From the NCBI GenBank assembly GCA_947044365.1, contig OX345648.1, positions 3,972,096-4,036,095 on the forward strand: DNA of 64,000 bases. The letters are read 5' to 3'. Below are positions 34,701 to 37,802 of the stretch, piece by piece (the first letter of the stretch is position 1; the number at the start of each line of letters is the position of its first letter). Position numbers and translations under genes: made by a program. Below the pieces are notes generated by a model. It was not told where the DNA came from and made no database searches. It saw only the letters and a program-made list of their open reading frames with translations. This stretch comes from Petrosia ficiformis. Taxonomy: Eukaryota > Porifera > Demospongiae > Haplosclerida > Petrosiidae.

Positions 34701-36951
34701 GTGTGTGTATGTTGACATACACACAATCTACATTGTACCTCTCATATGGAGCTTTAAGATTGAATTCCTTCATTTTCCTCTGAAGTATAGACTGGAATTT
34801 AGGATTCTTTGCTAATTCAAGTATTGCTAATTCTAAGAGTGTAAAATCATGAATTACATGTACTGTCATGTAGATACATGTATAATATACATTAGTGTCA
34901 TTATTATTAATTAAACTACATGTACAAGTTAGCCTGTTCATACAAGCGTATGAGATGGTTGATTCGGACCCTGCCAGCTGAGCTGCCTTGGTAGCTCAGT
35001 TGGTAGAGGATCTGTCCGGAGTACAGAGTGTTGTGGGTTCGAATCCCACCTGAGGTAACTCTCATTTTCATTTTTCCATTGCCTCAGGTGTCTGTCTTTC
35101 TTTCTTTCTTTCTACATCTCCGATAACATCATGTATAATGAATGCACTCACAGTGCAGAACCCTCGCCACAATTGTGATTGGGAATCAAGAATGACTATA
35201 CATGTTGATTGTAACAATGATTATTATACTGAGATTATATTTAGGGTTAATATTTGCACACAATACACTGTACTTGATTGTAATAATAATTATAATCTTA
35301 TTGTGTAATATTTTGTATGCGTTTCACAACTTACACTCCAGTCCTACCAATAATTCAATTCCTATATAGTACAAGAAGCGTAATGCTAAAATAATTAGAA
35401 AACAGTTTTGTAGTTTCAATCACATGCACGAAATCAAAAATAGGTTGAGCTAGAAAGTGACTGTCATGGCAGAAAGCTTAGAGTCAGCTCGATCTTGCAG
35501 CGGCCACTACTTCAATTGTAAGATAACCTACAAACAAAATGAATTGCGTTTGTATGCACTCTTTTATTACCAGAAGTCTTCTGAAAGTGATGAAATGGTA
35601 AACGTGAGTTGTGAAAATTGTCATAATATTATAACTGAAAGGTTTTAGAAAAAGCCTGTCTTTATTTAAAGTCACAAAACCTAATTACAGTAACCCTCTG
35701 CTCCGCCTACACTAATGAGAGTTAATTACATGTAAATTACAAGTCTATTGCAATAATCAAAAATCCCCAATTATGTACACATGTACAACTATTATTTACT
35801 TAACTAAAACTAAAACCATTTTAGTAAGCCTATATTATTTTAGTTAATTAACTATAACTAAACTTTTGAGAAAACCGTTACAATGTACTGTAACTAAAAG
35901 TGGTCATTATTGTCATACTAAACTACTAATACATACATACACATGTATTATAGGGTGTTGATTAAGTGTGTACAGGGTTTCAGACACAAAAAGATGACAT
36001 AAGTTACCATAGAAACAAATTACGGTGGCACTCAGGTAATTATCATATTCATTAACTCCCTCACATTTCTGATTACTGTATTAGTAGATTTTTAGGTAAA
36101 TTGTTCTTATTATTCACACACTCTATCGCTTAGAAATTTTGAAAATCAGTAGCTGAAAGACTGAAGAGTTTGGCAGCTGTTCGATTTTCTTTTATAACTT
36201 TCTTTTTCTGTCATAATACATTTCACACAGTGGAATGCTTGTTATGTAGACTAAGGTACGATATGAGAGTTAAATAAGTTTCATATCTGTAGCTGTGGTA
36301 GATTCGTCAAATAACTAGCTGAAAGAAACATGGAATCACTGTGAAATGGAGAATGCTATCGACACATCAGTGCTATGTGCAAAGGTCAGTAAGATTATCA
36401 AAAGTAACAAAGTGTTAAGTGGAGTTTTGTGGTGAAAAACACAAGTTTTAAAGTATAAAAGTATAACGGCAAGCGCCACCTTAAAGATCATCGTAACTTT
36501 TGTTAGCATGATCGTTTCCAGACGCTTAATTTCAGCCTTCATTTAAGCCTAATGTGCACATGCATGTACATATTCATAATTGTTTCATACTGTATTTTCA
36601 GTATTCATTATAGTGACTCTTGGAACTTTATATATATACACATAAAATATTACTTTCAAAGTATGAGCCACCTTAAAAATAATAATTGTACTTTCACTCG
36701 TCATCTTGTAATAACAATATTCTTAGTTTACATGTAGTCTAATTGCAGCCAAATAGCTTAGCTGAGACAGAGAAGTCAATGGAATCCCTCCCACTTTCCG
36801 ATCTCAAAAAGGGGAGGAGTCTGGCTTGCGAGACTAGCCACTCACCAAATGCTTATTTTGAGATTATTATATAGTGTAACTCATATTTATACTTACCTTC
36901 AGGCCCTTCTAGTCCTCCTTCTGTGCGTTCACTCCCTTCAGCCATCATCAT
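1677..36951 (-). CDS. NAP1L: NAP1-like nucleosome assembly protein (11 exons, 3' end missing)
   Basis: Histone chaperone of the NAP family, which binds H2A-H2B (and H3-H4) and shuttles between cytoplasm and nucleus. I assembled eleven coding exons from the minus strand; they are listed separately and every junction keeps frame with AG acceptors and GT donors. They give about 308 residues: an acidic start, a helix-rich segment, the family-typical ALKNLQVEQ and FYEEVQKLEAKY dimerisation-helix region, an acidic loop, GIPEFWLTALKNVDL, EHDEPILNHLTDIKL, DDPFSFEG, CKIDWKKGKNVT with the basic KTIKKKQKHK, then SFFNFFCPP. Vertebrate NAP1L1 is about 390 aa, so the last beta element and acidic tail lie left of the window or were missed. 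Intron 2 (16930-34738) contains four plus-strand secreted-protein genes. Exons 1 and 2 are duplicated near 53-55 kb, so the active promoter is uncertain. Identity rests on many collinear motifs recalled from the family; no search was run. Confidence 0.9.
1955..2151. mobile_element. CAGTAATTACTG-family MITE
   Basis: About 200 bp with long inverted ends (TGTCAATAAAATGTCACCAT and TAGTGACTTTCTGTTGGCAT) and internal AATTACTG palindromes. It lies in NAP1L intron 10. The commonest MITE family of the window. Confidence 0.7.
2583..2713. repeat. (CA)n/(CAGA)n/(GATA)n microsatellite
   Basis: Compound tract ending at the donor of NAP1L exon 10. Confidence 0.95.
2718..2788 (-). CDS. NAP1L: NAP1L exon 10
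   Basis: 71 nt, phase 2 in and phase 1 out. Encodes CKIDWKKGKNVTVKTIKKKQ and then KHK, the conserved WKKGKNVT strand and the basic, nuclear-localisation-like KKKQKHK. Its donor abuts a CA/CAGA microsatellite. Confidence 0.92.
2980..4335. repeat. Higher-order tandem repeat in NAP1L intron 9
   Basis: Units of roughly 120 bp built on ACATGCATGTTGGTCATGTG, TTATTGATTAGCAATGTACA and TGTATATTGAGGTGACGA, with a larger block starting TGACCTCTCAAAA (3088 and 3590) repeated twice. No coding content. Confidence 0.75.
4384..4523 (-). CDS. NAP1L: NAP1L exon 9
   Basis: 140 nt, phase 0 in and phase 2 out. Encodes DFTLDFYFSDNEYFSNKVL and continues through KTYKLSCEVPKDDPFSFEG, the core beta hairpin and earmuff-side strands of the NAP fold. 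Acceptor TTCTTTAG, donor GTTAGT. Confidence 0.9.
4690..4875. repeat. 33-bp-type tandem repeat
   Basis: Five copies of a unit containing TTATAGATTAGTCAAGTACA plus TACATGTA variants. The open frame through it is a consequence of the period being a multiple of 3. Confidence 0.75.
5503..5757. repeat. 37-bp minisatellite
   Basis: About seven copies of GATACCTAACTACATCAGGT plus TCTTAGAACATGTTACA. Sits between NAP1L exons 9 and 8. Confidence 0.85.
5845..5913 (-). CDS. NAP1L: NAP1L exon 8
   Basis: 69 nt, phase 0 at both ends, encoding EHDEPILNHLTDIKLSYTDS and then KGM. EHDEPILxxLxDxK is a NAP1 signature. Acceptor CACTTCCAG, donor GTAAGA. Confidence 0.9.
6585..6930. mobile_element. hAT-like non-autonomous element
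   Basis: 346 bp with imperfect inverted ends (TAGGGATGCAACGAA against AAGGGGTGCAATGG), flanked by the exact 8-bp direct repeat ATGTATAC at 6577-6584 and 6931-6938. The interior has no ORF and several ATATTCG motifs. Confidence 0.85.
7142..7209 (-). CDS. NAP1L: NAP1L exon 7
   Basis: 68 nt encoding AGIPEFWLTALKNVDLFTD and then YIM, phase 1 in and phase 0 out. GIPEFWLTxxKNVD is a near-invariant NAP1 motif. Acceptor CTGAACAG, donor GTAATT. Confidence 0.9.
7800..7842 (-). CDS. NAP1L: NAP1L exon 6 (43-nt micro-exon)
   Basis: Encodes DDVTENGACKSDDS, phase 0 in and phase 1 out, between acceptor TTTATAG and donor GTTAGC. It extends the acidic linker before the GIPEFW block. Confidence 0.65.
8278..8312 (-). 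CDS. NAP1L: NAP1L exon 5 (35-nt micro-exon)
   Basis: Encodes GINGETRDDSAK, a variable linker. It is called only because acceptor CTTACTCAG and donor GTAGTG fit the phases of exons 4 and 6 exactly. It could be alternatively spliced. Confidence 0.65.
8545..9080. repeat. 84-bp minisatellite rich in TACATGTA
   Basis: About six units, each with GTGTGCCTTACATGCTTACT, GTTGGCATGTACATGTACAT and TATGTATCACAAACTG. All three forward frames stay open because 84 is a multiple of 3; the long ORFs here are not genes. Confidence 0.85.
9050..9590. repeat. 177-bp tandem repeat
   Basis: Three near-identical units starting GTGTGCCTTTAGCTACTGTG, each ending in (ACATGT)n. The period is again a multiple of 3, which gives artefactual ORFs. 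Confidence 0.85.
9718..9945. mobile_element. CAGTAATTACTG-family MITE
   Basis: Near-complete copy in NAP1L intron 4, with TGAGACAGTAATTACT and right end GGTGACATTTTATTGACATG. Confidence 0.7.
9975..10320. repeat. 58-bp minisatellite
   Basis: Six units of GTGCAGTTGTGTACATGTTT, ATTATGTGTATTATACTGAT and GAACATGTACATGTACAT; the last two units are 54 bp. Confidence 0.85.
10384..10516 (-). CDS. NAP1L: NAP1L exon 4 (acidic loop)
   Basis: 133 nt, phase 0 in and phase 1 out. Encodes RQQIVTGLYQPTPEESRWED and then a run of Asp/Glu. It matches the family's INAIYEPTEEE region and acidic loop. Donor GTAAGA. Confidence 0.9.
11090..11178. mobile_element. CAGTAATTACTG-family MITE, internally deleted
   Basis: Both ends are present (TGTCACCATACAGTACAGTA and GATGACATTTTATTGACATA) but most of the middle is missing. 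Confidence 0.6.
11265..11515. repeat. 72-bp palindromic minisatellite
   Basis: Three-plus units each holding the palindrome ACTGTATAATTATACAGT and TACATGTACATGTA. Both strands show artefactual ORFs. Confidence 0.8.
11510..11700 (-). mobile_element. tRNA-derived SINE, minus orientation
   Basis: Second copy of the SINE at 34925. It has the AAAG-repeat tail (11528-11554), tail end CATGATGTTAT, and a tRNA-like head at 11587-11651 with box A and box B but a shortened anticodon arm. A foldback element abuts its 5' end. Confidence 0.75.
11700..11960. mobile_element. Foldback element
   Basis: Two inverted arms of about 90 bp. The left includes AAGTTGAAGCTGGCTGC and the right GCAGCCAGCTTCAACTT. They are separated by a palindromic TACATGTA/TTAATTAA centre. 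Related arm sequence occurs singly at about 42840-42900 and 60875-60925. Confidence 0.8.
12145..12810 (+). pseudogene. Retrotransposon ORF start: 2A-like motif and PHD-like finger
   Basis: 221 codons. Residues 81-100 read SLLLSLLLLSSGDVELNPDP, the hydrophobic stretch plus DVExNPGP motif found at the start of several APE-type non-LTR elements, but with Asp where the motif needs Gly. Residues 108-160 are Cys-rich (CSVC, CDLCSTWLDTRC, WSCSRC) like a PHD finger, with Asp at the usual His position. The frame is lost after NCRSLLHKINDF, just where the endonuclease begins. Confidence 0.8.
12918..13481 (+). pseudogene. APE-type endonuclease fragment
   Basis: 187 codons with apurinic-endonuclease motifs: FYRPPVTPG, LLGDFNID, LIDQVYLS and SDHRTLSI, which include the metal and catalytic Asp/Asn/His positions. 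Upstream, in other frames, PHFLAICDS and DRHGGGIALYI are recognisable, so this is the middle and end of a frame-damaged domain. The ORF ends at a TGA before the RT linker. Confidence 0.85.
14499..16562. repeat. Inverted repeat with about 240-bp arms
   Basis: Left arm 14499-14745 and right arm about 16320-16562 are near-identical in opposite orientation (core TATGTGTCTCGTATGTATCA). They enclose about 1.6 kb: a MITE end, (TG)n at 14821-14842, ordinary intron and the 97-bp minisatellite. Confidence 0.8.
15950..16345. repeat. 97-bp minisatellite
   Basis: Four units with GTAGCGACATACATGTATGT and GTACATGCAGTTGTACATGT. Lies between the arms of a larger inverted repeat. Confidence 0.85.
16788..16929 (-). 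CDS. NAP1L: NAP1L exon 3 (dimerisation helix)
   Basis: 142 nt, phase 2 in and phase 0 out. Encodes SLPLPIKHRVRALKNLQVEQ followed by FYEEVQKLEAKYQLLYQPL, the most diagnostic NAP1 segment (long dimerisation helix). Acceptor TAATTTAG, donor GTTAAA. No second copy of this exon was seen between the duplicated exons 2 and 4. Confidence 0.92.
17262..18335. other. NAP1L intron 2, repeat-rich, no gene
   Basis: AT-rich DNA with a diverged MITE-like stretch at 17370-17545 (TCGCGCCATGATTCAAGATG; inverted GAAGAACACGTAAATAA and TTATTTACATGTTCTTC). The TATACATGTATATATATTTA to AAATAGCTGC segment is repeated at 21430-21600 and 25790-25950. Confidence 0.5.
18336..18535. mobile_element. CAGTAATTACTG-family MITE
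   Basis: Complete-looking copy about 460 bp before fibrinogen-like copy 1: AGTTCTACTGTCAGTATAG to GGTGACTTTTTATTGGCATA. Confidence 0.7.
18999..20048 (+). CDS. Secreted GWTR/fibrinogen-like protein, copy 1 (349 aa)
   Basis: Single-exon gene. The start is the ATG before the signal peptide (MVSSLLVFLLLVSG, 1-20); upstream in-frame ATGs encode only TACATGTA satellite and are not shared by paralogues. Residues 80-130 hold CSDILLNYPNATSGYYN, SIYCDM and GGWTRIGFVNM, the N-terminal half of fibrinogen-C/intelectin-like folds. Then come VCGQVRGYQYG (182-192), GVSITYDDNPIKHIW (214-228), CPC (245-247), FINNDYYCESG, DPLWDGQQC, PWFIKTL and DDIQLRVCGG (318-327), ending LDLIELYIK. This architecture is shared with a large uncharacterised family of secreted sponge and cnidarian proteins, recalled not searched. 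It has many N-glycosylation sequons and about 18 cysteines. Probably an extracellular lectin or recognition molecule; that function is inferred from the fold. It lies within NAP1L intron 2, in opposite orientation. Confidence 0.87.
   Translation: MVSSLLVFLLLVSGIIHFSCGSLFSTTDNNGIQQTSQYLLKCCDTLNLGKSFIFQQDNGVISFILCPSTLPEKCLNIRSCSDILLNYPNATSGYYNLTITNGSIISIYCDMEGNNCGEEGGWTRIGFVNMSEPGATCPTGLTEGQYDNITLCGLNHTVLDGTYDPVCNSTFFSTYGLNYSKVCGQVRGYQYGFAEGLFRHYNYNYNLSDPYLTGVSITYDDNPIKHIWSYVCGLSERDYYDFLDCPCNIRNRHSPPSFINNDYYCESGYDHPYYFYGNFFSSNDPLWDGQQCNGDEGSCCTTPNMPWFIKTLNETVSDDIQLRVCGGDRDWYHGERFSTPLDLIELYIK
20049..21179. other. Conserved 3' spacer of fibrinogen-like copy 1
   Basis: Non-coding sequence nearly identical to 24098-25520 and 47857-48980 apart from insertions. 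It includes TTTGTTGTTTTTATATTTTT after the stop and the ACTGACTATACACGATAGAC region. Conservation reflects recent duplication; no RNA gene was recognised. Confidence 0.6.
21180..21255. mobile_element. CAGTAATTACTG-family MITE fragment
   Basis: Right-truncated copy that abuts the next element (CTAGGGCTGGGAATCGG). The same junction is at 25525-25602 in the tandem copy. In unit 2 (48985-49120) the MITE is not truncated here. Confidence 0.6.
21643..21815. mobile_element. CAGTAATTACTG-family MITE
   Basis: Full copy in the spacer upstream of copy 2; its tandem duplicate is at 25983-26175. Confidence 0.7.
22118..22345. mobile_element. CAGTAATTACTG-family MITE
   Basis: Full copy with an internal ACATGTACATGT insertion; duplicate at 26478-26700. 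Confidence 0.7.
23015..24097 (+). CDS. Secreted GWTR/fibrinogen-like protein, copy 2 (360 aa)
   Basis: Intact paralogue of the gene at 18999, with the same signal peptide and domain order. The linker after CPSTLP is longer (DNCPEYNQQNLTDSVSC). An in-frame 6-nt insertion (within 23307-23318) creates a TACATGTA-type motif inside the coding sequence and adds Cys-Thr. Two cysteines common to the other intact copies are both replaced (QRNGDESSCSTT against QCNGDEGSCCTT), which suggests loss of a disulfide pair. The first loop is AEGFVRHYYYYNYNLSDP. The 3' flank carries a hAT-like insertion at 24263. Confidence 0.87.
   Translation: MVSSLLVFVLLVFGIIHFSCGSLFSTTDNNGIQKTSQYLVKCCDTLNLKKSFIFQKDNGVTSFILCPSTLPDNCPEYNQQNLTDSVSCSDILLNYPDATCTSGYYNLTITNGSIISIYCDMEGNNCGEEGGWTRIAFVNMNEPGTTCPTGLTEGQYDNITLCGLNHTALDGTYDPVCSSTFFSTYGLNYSKVCGQVRGYQYGYAEGFVRHYYYYNYNLSDPYLTGVSITYDDNPIKHIWSYVCGLSEYDYHDFLDCPCNTGNSYSPPSFINNDYYCESGYNDLFYFFGNLFSSNDTLWDGQQRNGDESSCSTTPNMPWFIKTLNETVSDDIQLRVCGGDNDVYHWERFSTPLDLIELYIK
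24263..24562. mobile_element. hAT-like MITE in 3' flank of copy 2
   Basis: 300 bp, ends AAGTGCTGGGA and TCCCAGGACTA, flanked by GTTATTAC at 24255-24262 and 24563-24570. The interior contains palindromic ATATCGATAATC stretches. Copies 1 and 6 keep the uninterrupted site CAGTTATTATAAGTT. Confidence 0.88.
25983..26175. mobile_element. CAGTAATTACTG-family MITE
   Basis: Tandem-duplicate partner of 21643-21815, with a small internal repeat of TTTAACACTACTG. Confidence 0.7.
26478..26700. mobile_element. CAGTAATTACTG-family MITE
   Basis: Tandem-duplicate partner of 22118-22345. Confidence 0.7.
27374..28254 (+). pseudogene. GWTR/fibrinogen-like copy 3 (broken, truncated)
   Basis: The first 216 codons are open and near-identical to copy 2. 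At about 28022 a 4-nt insertion (ACATAATTATG where the others read ACATATG) gives an immediate TAA. Downstream sequence remains recognisable through the DYYCESG and SSNDTLW region, with a 6-nt ACATGT insertion near 28051 and further frame damage. Homology stops at about 28254, before the last quarter of the gene. It is followed by an inverted 32-nt piece of the same gene, satellite, and a mobile-element cluster. A secreted fragment of about 216 aa is conceivable but unlikely to fold. Confidence 0.85.
28262..28293 (-). other. Inverted 32-nt fragment of the fibrinogen-like gene
   Basis: Exact reverse complement of 27770-27801 in copy 3 (encoding the TCPTGLTEG region). It sits 8 nt after homology to the gene ends and is followed by TACATGTA satellite. 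Confidence 0.9.
28361..28496. mobile_element. Short hairpin (foldback) element
   Basis: About 58-bp imperfect inverted arms. The left arm starts GTTATACCATGCCTACC and the right arm ends GGGTAGGCATGGCATAGC. They enclose CCCGAGGGCGTAGCTCGAGG. A similar GAGGGC..GAAGGC..GAGG hairpin core occurs at about 32055-32095. Confidence 0.7.
28497..29538 (+). mobile_element. DUF3504/Crypton-like element between 26-bp inverted repeats
   Basis: Perfect 26-bp inverted repeats at 28497-28522 and 29513-29538 (core TATACTATAGAAGCCATACT) bound a 1042-bp unit with a coding remnant (28543-29292) and two nested palindromes (29409-29471). The unit sits directly after a hairpin element and the truncated fibrinogen-like copy 3, and directly before copy 4. 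Cryptons usually lack long inverted repeats, so either a Crypton-derived gene was captured by another element or the repeats arose otherwise. Confidence 0.7.
28543..29292 (+). pseudogene. DUF3504 (Crypton recombinase-related) ORF with an in-frame stop
   Basis: Two open segments in one frame (28543-28905 and 28930-29292) separated only by TAA at 28903-28905. Visible: a lysine-rich acidic start, FVPFNTKKSTDWSTRVWHDW, LCRFVAEVRKKDG, LILAGIQRTVLEVSP, LWDTGVLSINSPVGLQRAVFF and FCIQGGEEQRKL. These match the DUF3504 region of ZMYM2/3/4, QRICH1 and KCTD1-like proteins, which is known to derive from Crypton tyrosine recombinases. The C-terminal catalytic part is missing. Confidence 0.75.
29633..30700 (+). 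CDS. Secreted GWTR/fibrinogen-like protein, copy 4 (355 aa)
   Basis: Intact paralogue of the gene at 18999. The start is the signal-peptide ATG at 29633; 19 upstream in-frame codons come from the conserved 5' flank and are unlikely to be translated. It has the shortest linker with Lys-Asn-Gly (DNCPKNGSC) and the longest second loop (FSEDNYFFYYYDELDCPC), five residues longer than copy 1. The other loops are AEGLFRHYYEYYNYNLSDP and SGYDDPYYYFGNLF. It heads the first 17-kb duplication unit. A hAT-like element and a second insertion follow at 30969 and 31302. Confidence 0.87.
   Translation: MVSLLLVFLLLVSGIIHFSCGLLFSTTDNNGIQQTSQYLLKCCDTLNLGKSFIFEKDNGVISFILCPSTLPDNCPKNGSCSDILLNYPNATSGYYNLTITNGSIISIYCDMEGNNCGEEGGWTRIGFVNMSEPGTTCPTGLTEGQYDNITLCGLHHTALDGTYDPVCNSTFFSTYGLNYSKVCGQVRGYQYGYAEGLFRHYYEYYNYNLSDPYLTGVSITYDDNPIKHIWSYVCGFSEDNYFFYYYDELDCPCNTRNRHSSPSFINNDYYCESGYDDPYYYFGNLFSSNDPLWDGQQCNGFESTCCTTPNMPWFIKTLNETVSDDIQLRVCGGDNDWYNRERFSTPLDLIELYIK
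30969..31284. mobile_element. hAT-like MITE in 3' flank of copy 4
   Basis: Same element and same target as at 24263: GTTATTAC at 30961-30968 and 31285-31292, left end TAGTGCTGGGA. The right end is slightly altered (CCCAGCAAAA). Confidence 0.85.
31302..31826. mobile_element. Insertion in 3' flank of copy 4
   Basis: About 525 bp absent from the equivalent flanks of the other copies, where GTTGAAAAACATGAAATT is continuous. Its ends carry ACATCCCTATA and TATAGGGATGG. Sequence similar to its left and middle part (CATCCCTAT, CGCCACGCCC) lies in the NAP1L intron at about 10560-10830. No coding potential is evident. Confidence 0.6.
33000..33420. repeat. 57-bp minisatellite, unit 1
   Basis: Five-plus copies of TATCTATGAACTATTATAAT, CTACCTTTGTATGTATACAA and TATAATTAATGTGACAC. 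57 nt equals 19 codons, so a repeat ORF (MNYYNLPLYVYNIINVTLS) appears by chance of period. Confidence 0.85.
34100..34400. repeat. TGTACAGGTACTGTATG-type repeat, unit 1
   Basis: Irregular copies of ATACACTATACAAATACTGT and TGTACAGGTACTGTATGTAC. Confidence 0.7.
34739..34832 (-). CDS. NAP1L: NAP1L exon 2, copy A
   Basis: 94 nt, phase 1 in and phase 2 out. Encodes a helix including LAKNPKFQSILQRKMKEF, collinear with the QNPQ-type helix before the NAP1 core. Acceptor CTCTTAG, donor GTACAA. Its sequence is identical to the copy at 52809-52902. Confidence 0.8.
34925..35130 (+). mobile_element. tRNA-derived SINE
   Basis: Contains a tRNA-like head (34985-35057), a short body and a CTTT-repeat tail ending in CGATAACATCATGTA. 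Unit 2 has the uninterrupted site CTACATGTATAATGAATG at about 52990, so this copy inserted after the 17-kb duplication, into a TACATGTA motif. Confidence 0.75.
34985..35057 (+). tRNA. tRNA-like SINE head (not a functional tRNA)
   Basis: 73 nt with a 7-bp acceptor stem (GCCTTGG with CTGAGGT), box A TAGCTCAGTTGG, a perfect 5-bp anticodon stem (TCTGT/ACAGA) with loop CCGGAGT, and box B GGTTCGAATCC. The D stem has a mismatch, position 33 is C instead of T, and it sits in a SINE. Treated as an RNA polymerase III promoter. Confidence 0.6.
35466..35603 (+). CDS. Putative first exon, weakly acyl-CoA-binding-protein-like
   Basis: 46 codons from ATG to a consensus donor (AAC then GTGAGT): MAESLESARSCSGHYF, then KQNELRLYALFYYQKSSES. 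The LRLYALFYYQ pattern recalls the helix of acyl-CoA-binding domains (LxLYALYKQ). No downstream exon was found. The unit 2 copy (53344-53500) has a stop and indels early but keeps the ELRLHGLFYYQKSSES part and the donor. The ORF without splicing ends at 35648. Function is unsure. Confidence 0.25.
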
Positions 36952-36962
36952 GAAAAAAGTAA
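36897..36962 (-). CDS. NAP1L: NAP1L exon 1, copy A
   Basis: Starts with three consecutive ATG codons (first at 36949-36951) and encodes the acidic MMMAEGSERTEGGLEGPE, ending in phase 1 before GTAAGT. An AG acceptor at 36963-36964 marks the start of the exon, giving 11 nt of 5' leader. A further untranslated exon with donor GTAAGC probably ends at 37063. Confidence 0.75.
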
Positions 36963-37062
36963 CTGTGATTTATAATAATATATAACTATATATAATAAAT
37001 AGTTCTTTAATGATAACAAATAAGGTAATAAAGTAGTTTAACACATGTAATAAATAGCTTAC

Positions 37063-37110
37063 CTTCGCTATAATTGTTCAGTTACTCCCCAATTTCAGTG
37101 AGCACGTGGT
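37063..37110 (-). promoter_or_regulatory. NAP1L 5'-untranslated exon and promoter, copy A
   Basis: A donor (GTAAGC) at 37062 and below ends a likely untranslated exon. Just upstream on the minus strand are an E-box CACGTG (37103-37108) and CCGCCAAA (37118-37125), which resembles an E2F site and would suit a replication-linked chaperone. About 690 bp separate this from the divergent beta-helix gene, so the interval may act as a bidirectional promoter. Sites are read by eye. Confidence 0.35.
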
Positions 37111-37802
37111 TAAACAATTTGGCGGTAAAACCACACCTACTTTGCTGCCTAATTAATTAATTAATCATTATTGAATTTTAGGTGTATAATTATAGACACA
37201 CAGTTTACAATAGGCAAAAATAATAATTTCTTGCACTACTCCAAATTACATGTAGTGTCTTTTATTCCAGCATTCGTACTGCACTATGTGAAGGGTGTGG
37301 CTACGCCAGACTCGAGGGCAGACTACCTCCAATGCTGAACTACATCTGATATGACAGTATACACATGATCCAAGTTGAATGTTCACTTTTATTAGACTCA
37401 TGCTCAATATTTTCATACATAATCATTAACTTTTAATATTAATTGCCGCAGCCACAATTGTCAGTTTAGTGCTTACTGAGTCAGTGGCCAATATGAATGA
37501 AATCAGTAGAAACTTGTGATATCAATTACTGGAAGGTTGTGCATATATTCTAAGAATGTATCAATATATTATTAGCACTGCCATTTTCTCTGTTTCCAGG
37601 GATTCTGCAATACATATATTGTGTCATAGTGGTATAGTCATAATTGGCACCAGAGATTTTCAGGGGCATTTTAAAATCTACACCACAATGCACAGTACTG
37701 TACTAGTACTCTGTGCATTGTACGGGGTATGGGGTACGCGGTACGAGTCAGGTGCACCTACGAAATTTAATTTACTTACCGCACATCTATGTGACAACAG
37801 TA

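Noticed and set aside
34985..35057. Functional tRNA gene (apparent anticodon GGA)
   Set aside because: Position 33 is C, the D stem is mismatched, a Ser tRNA would need a long variable arm, and the sequence is part of a repeated SINE with tail. The 11587-11651 copy lacks a proper anticodon arm.
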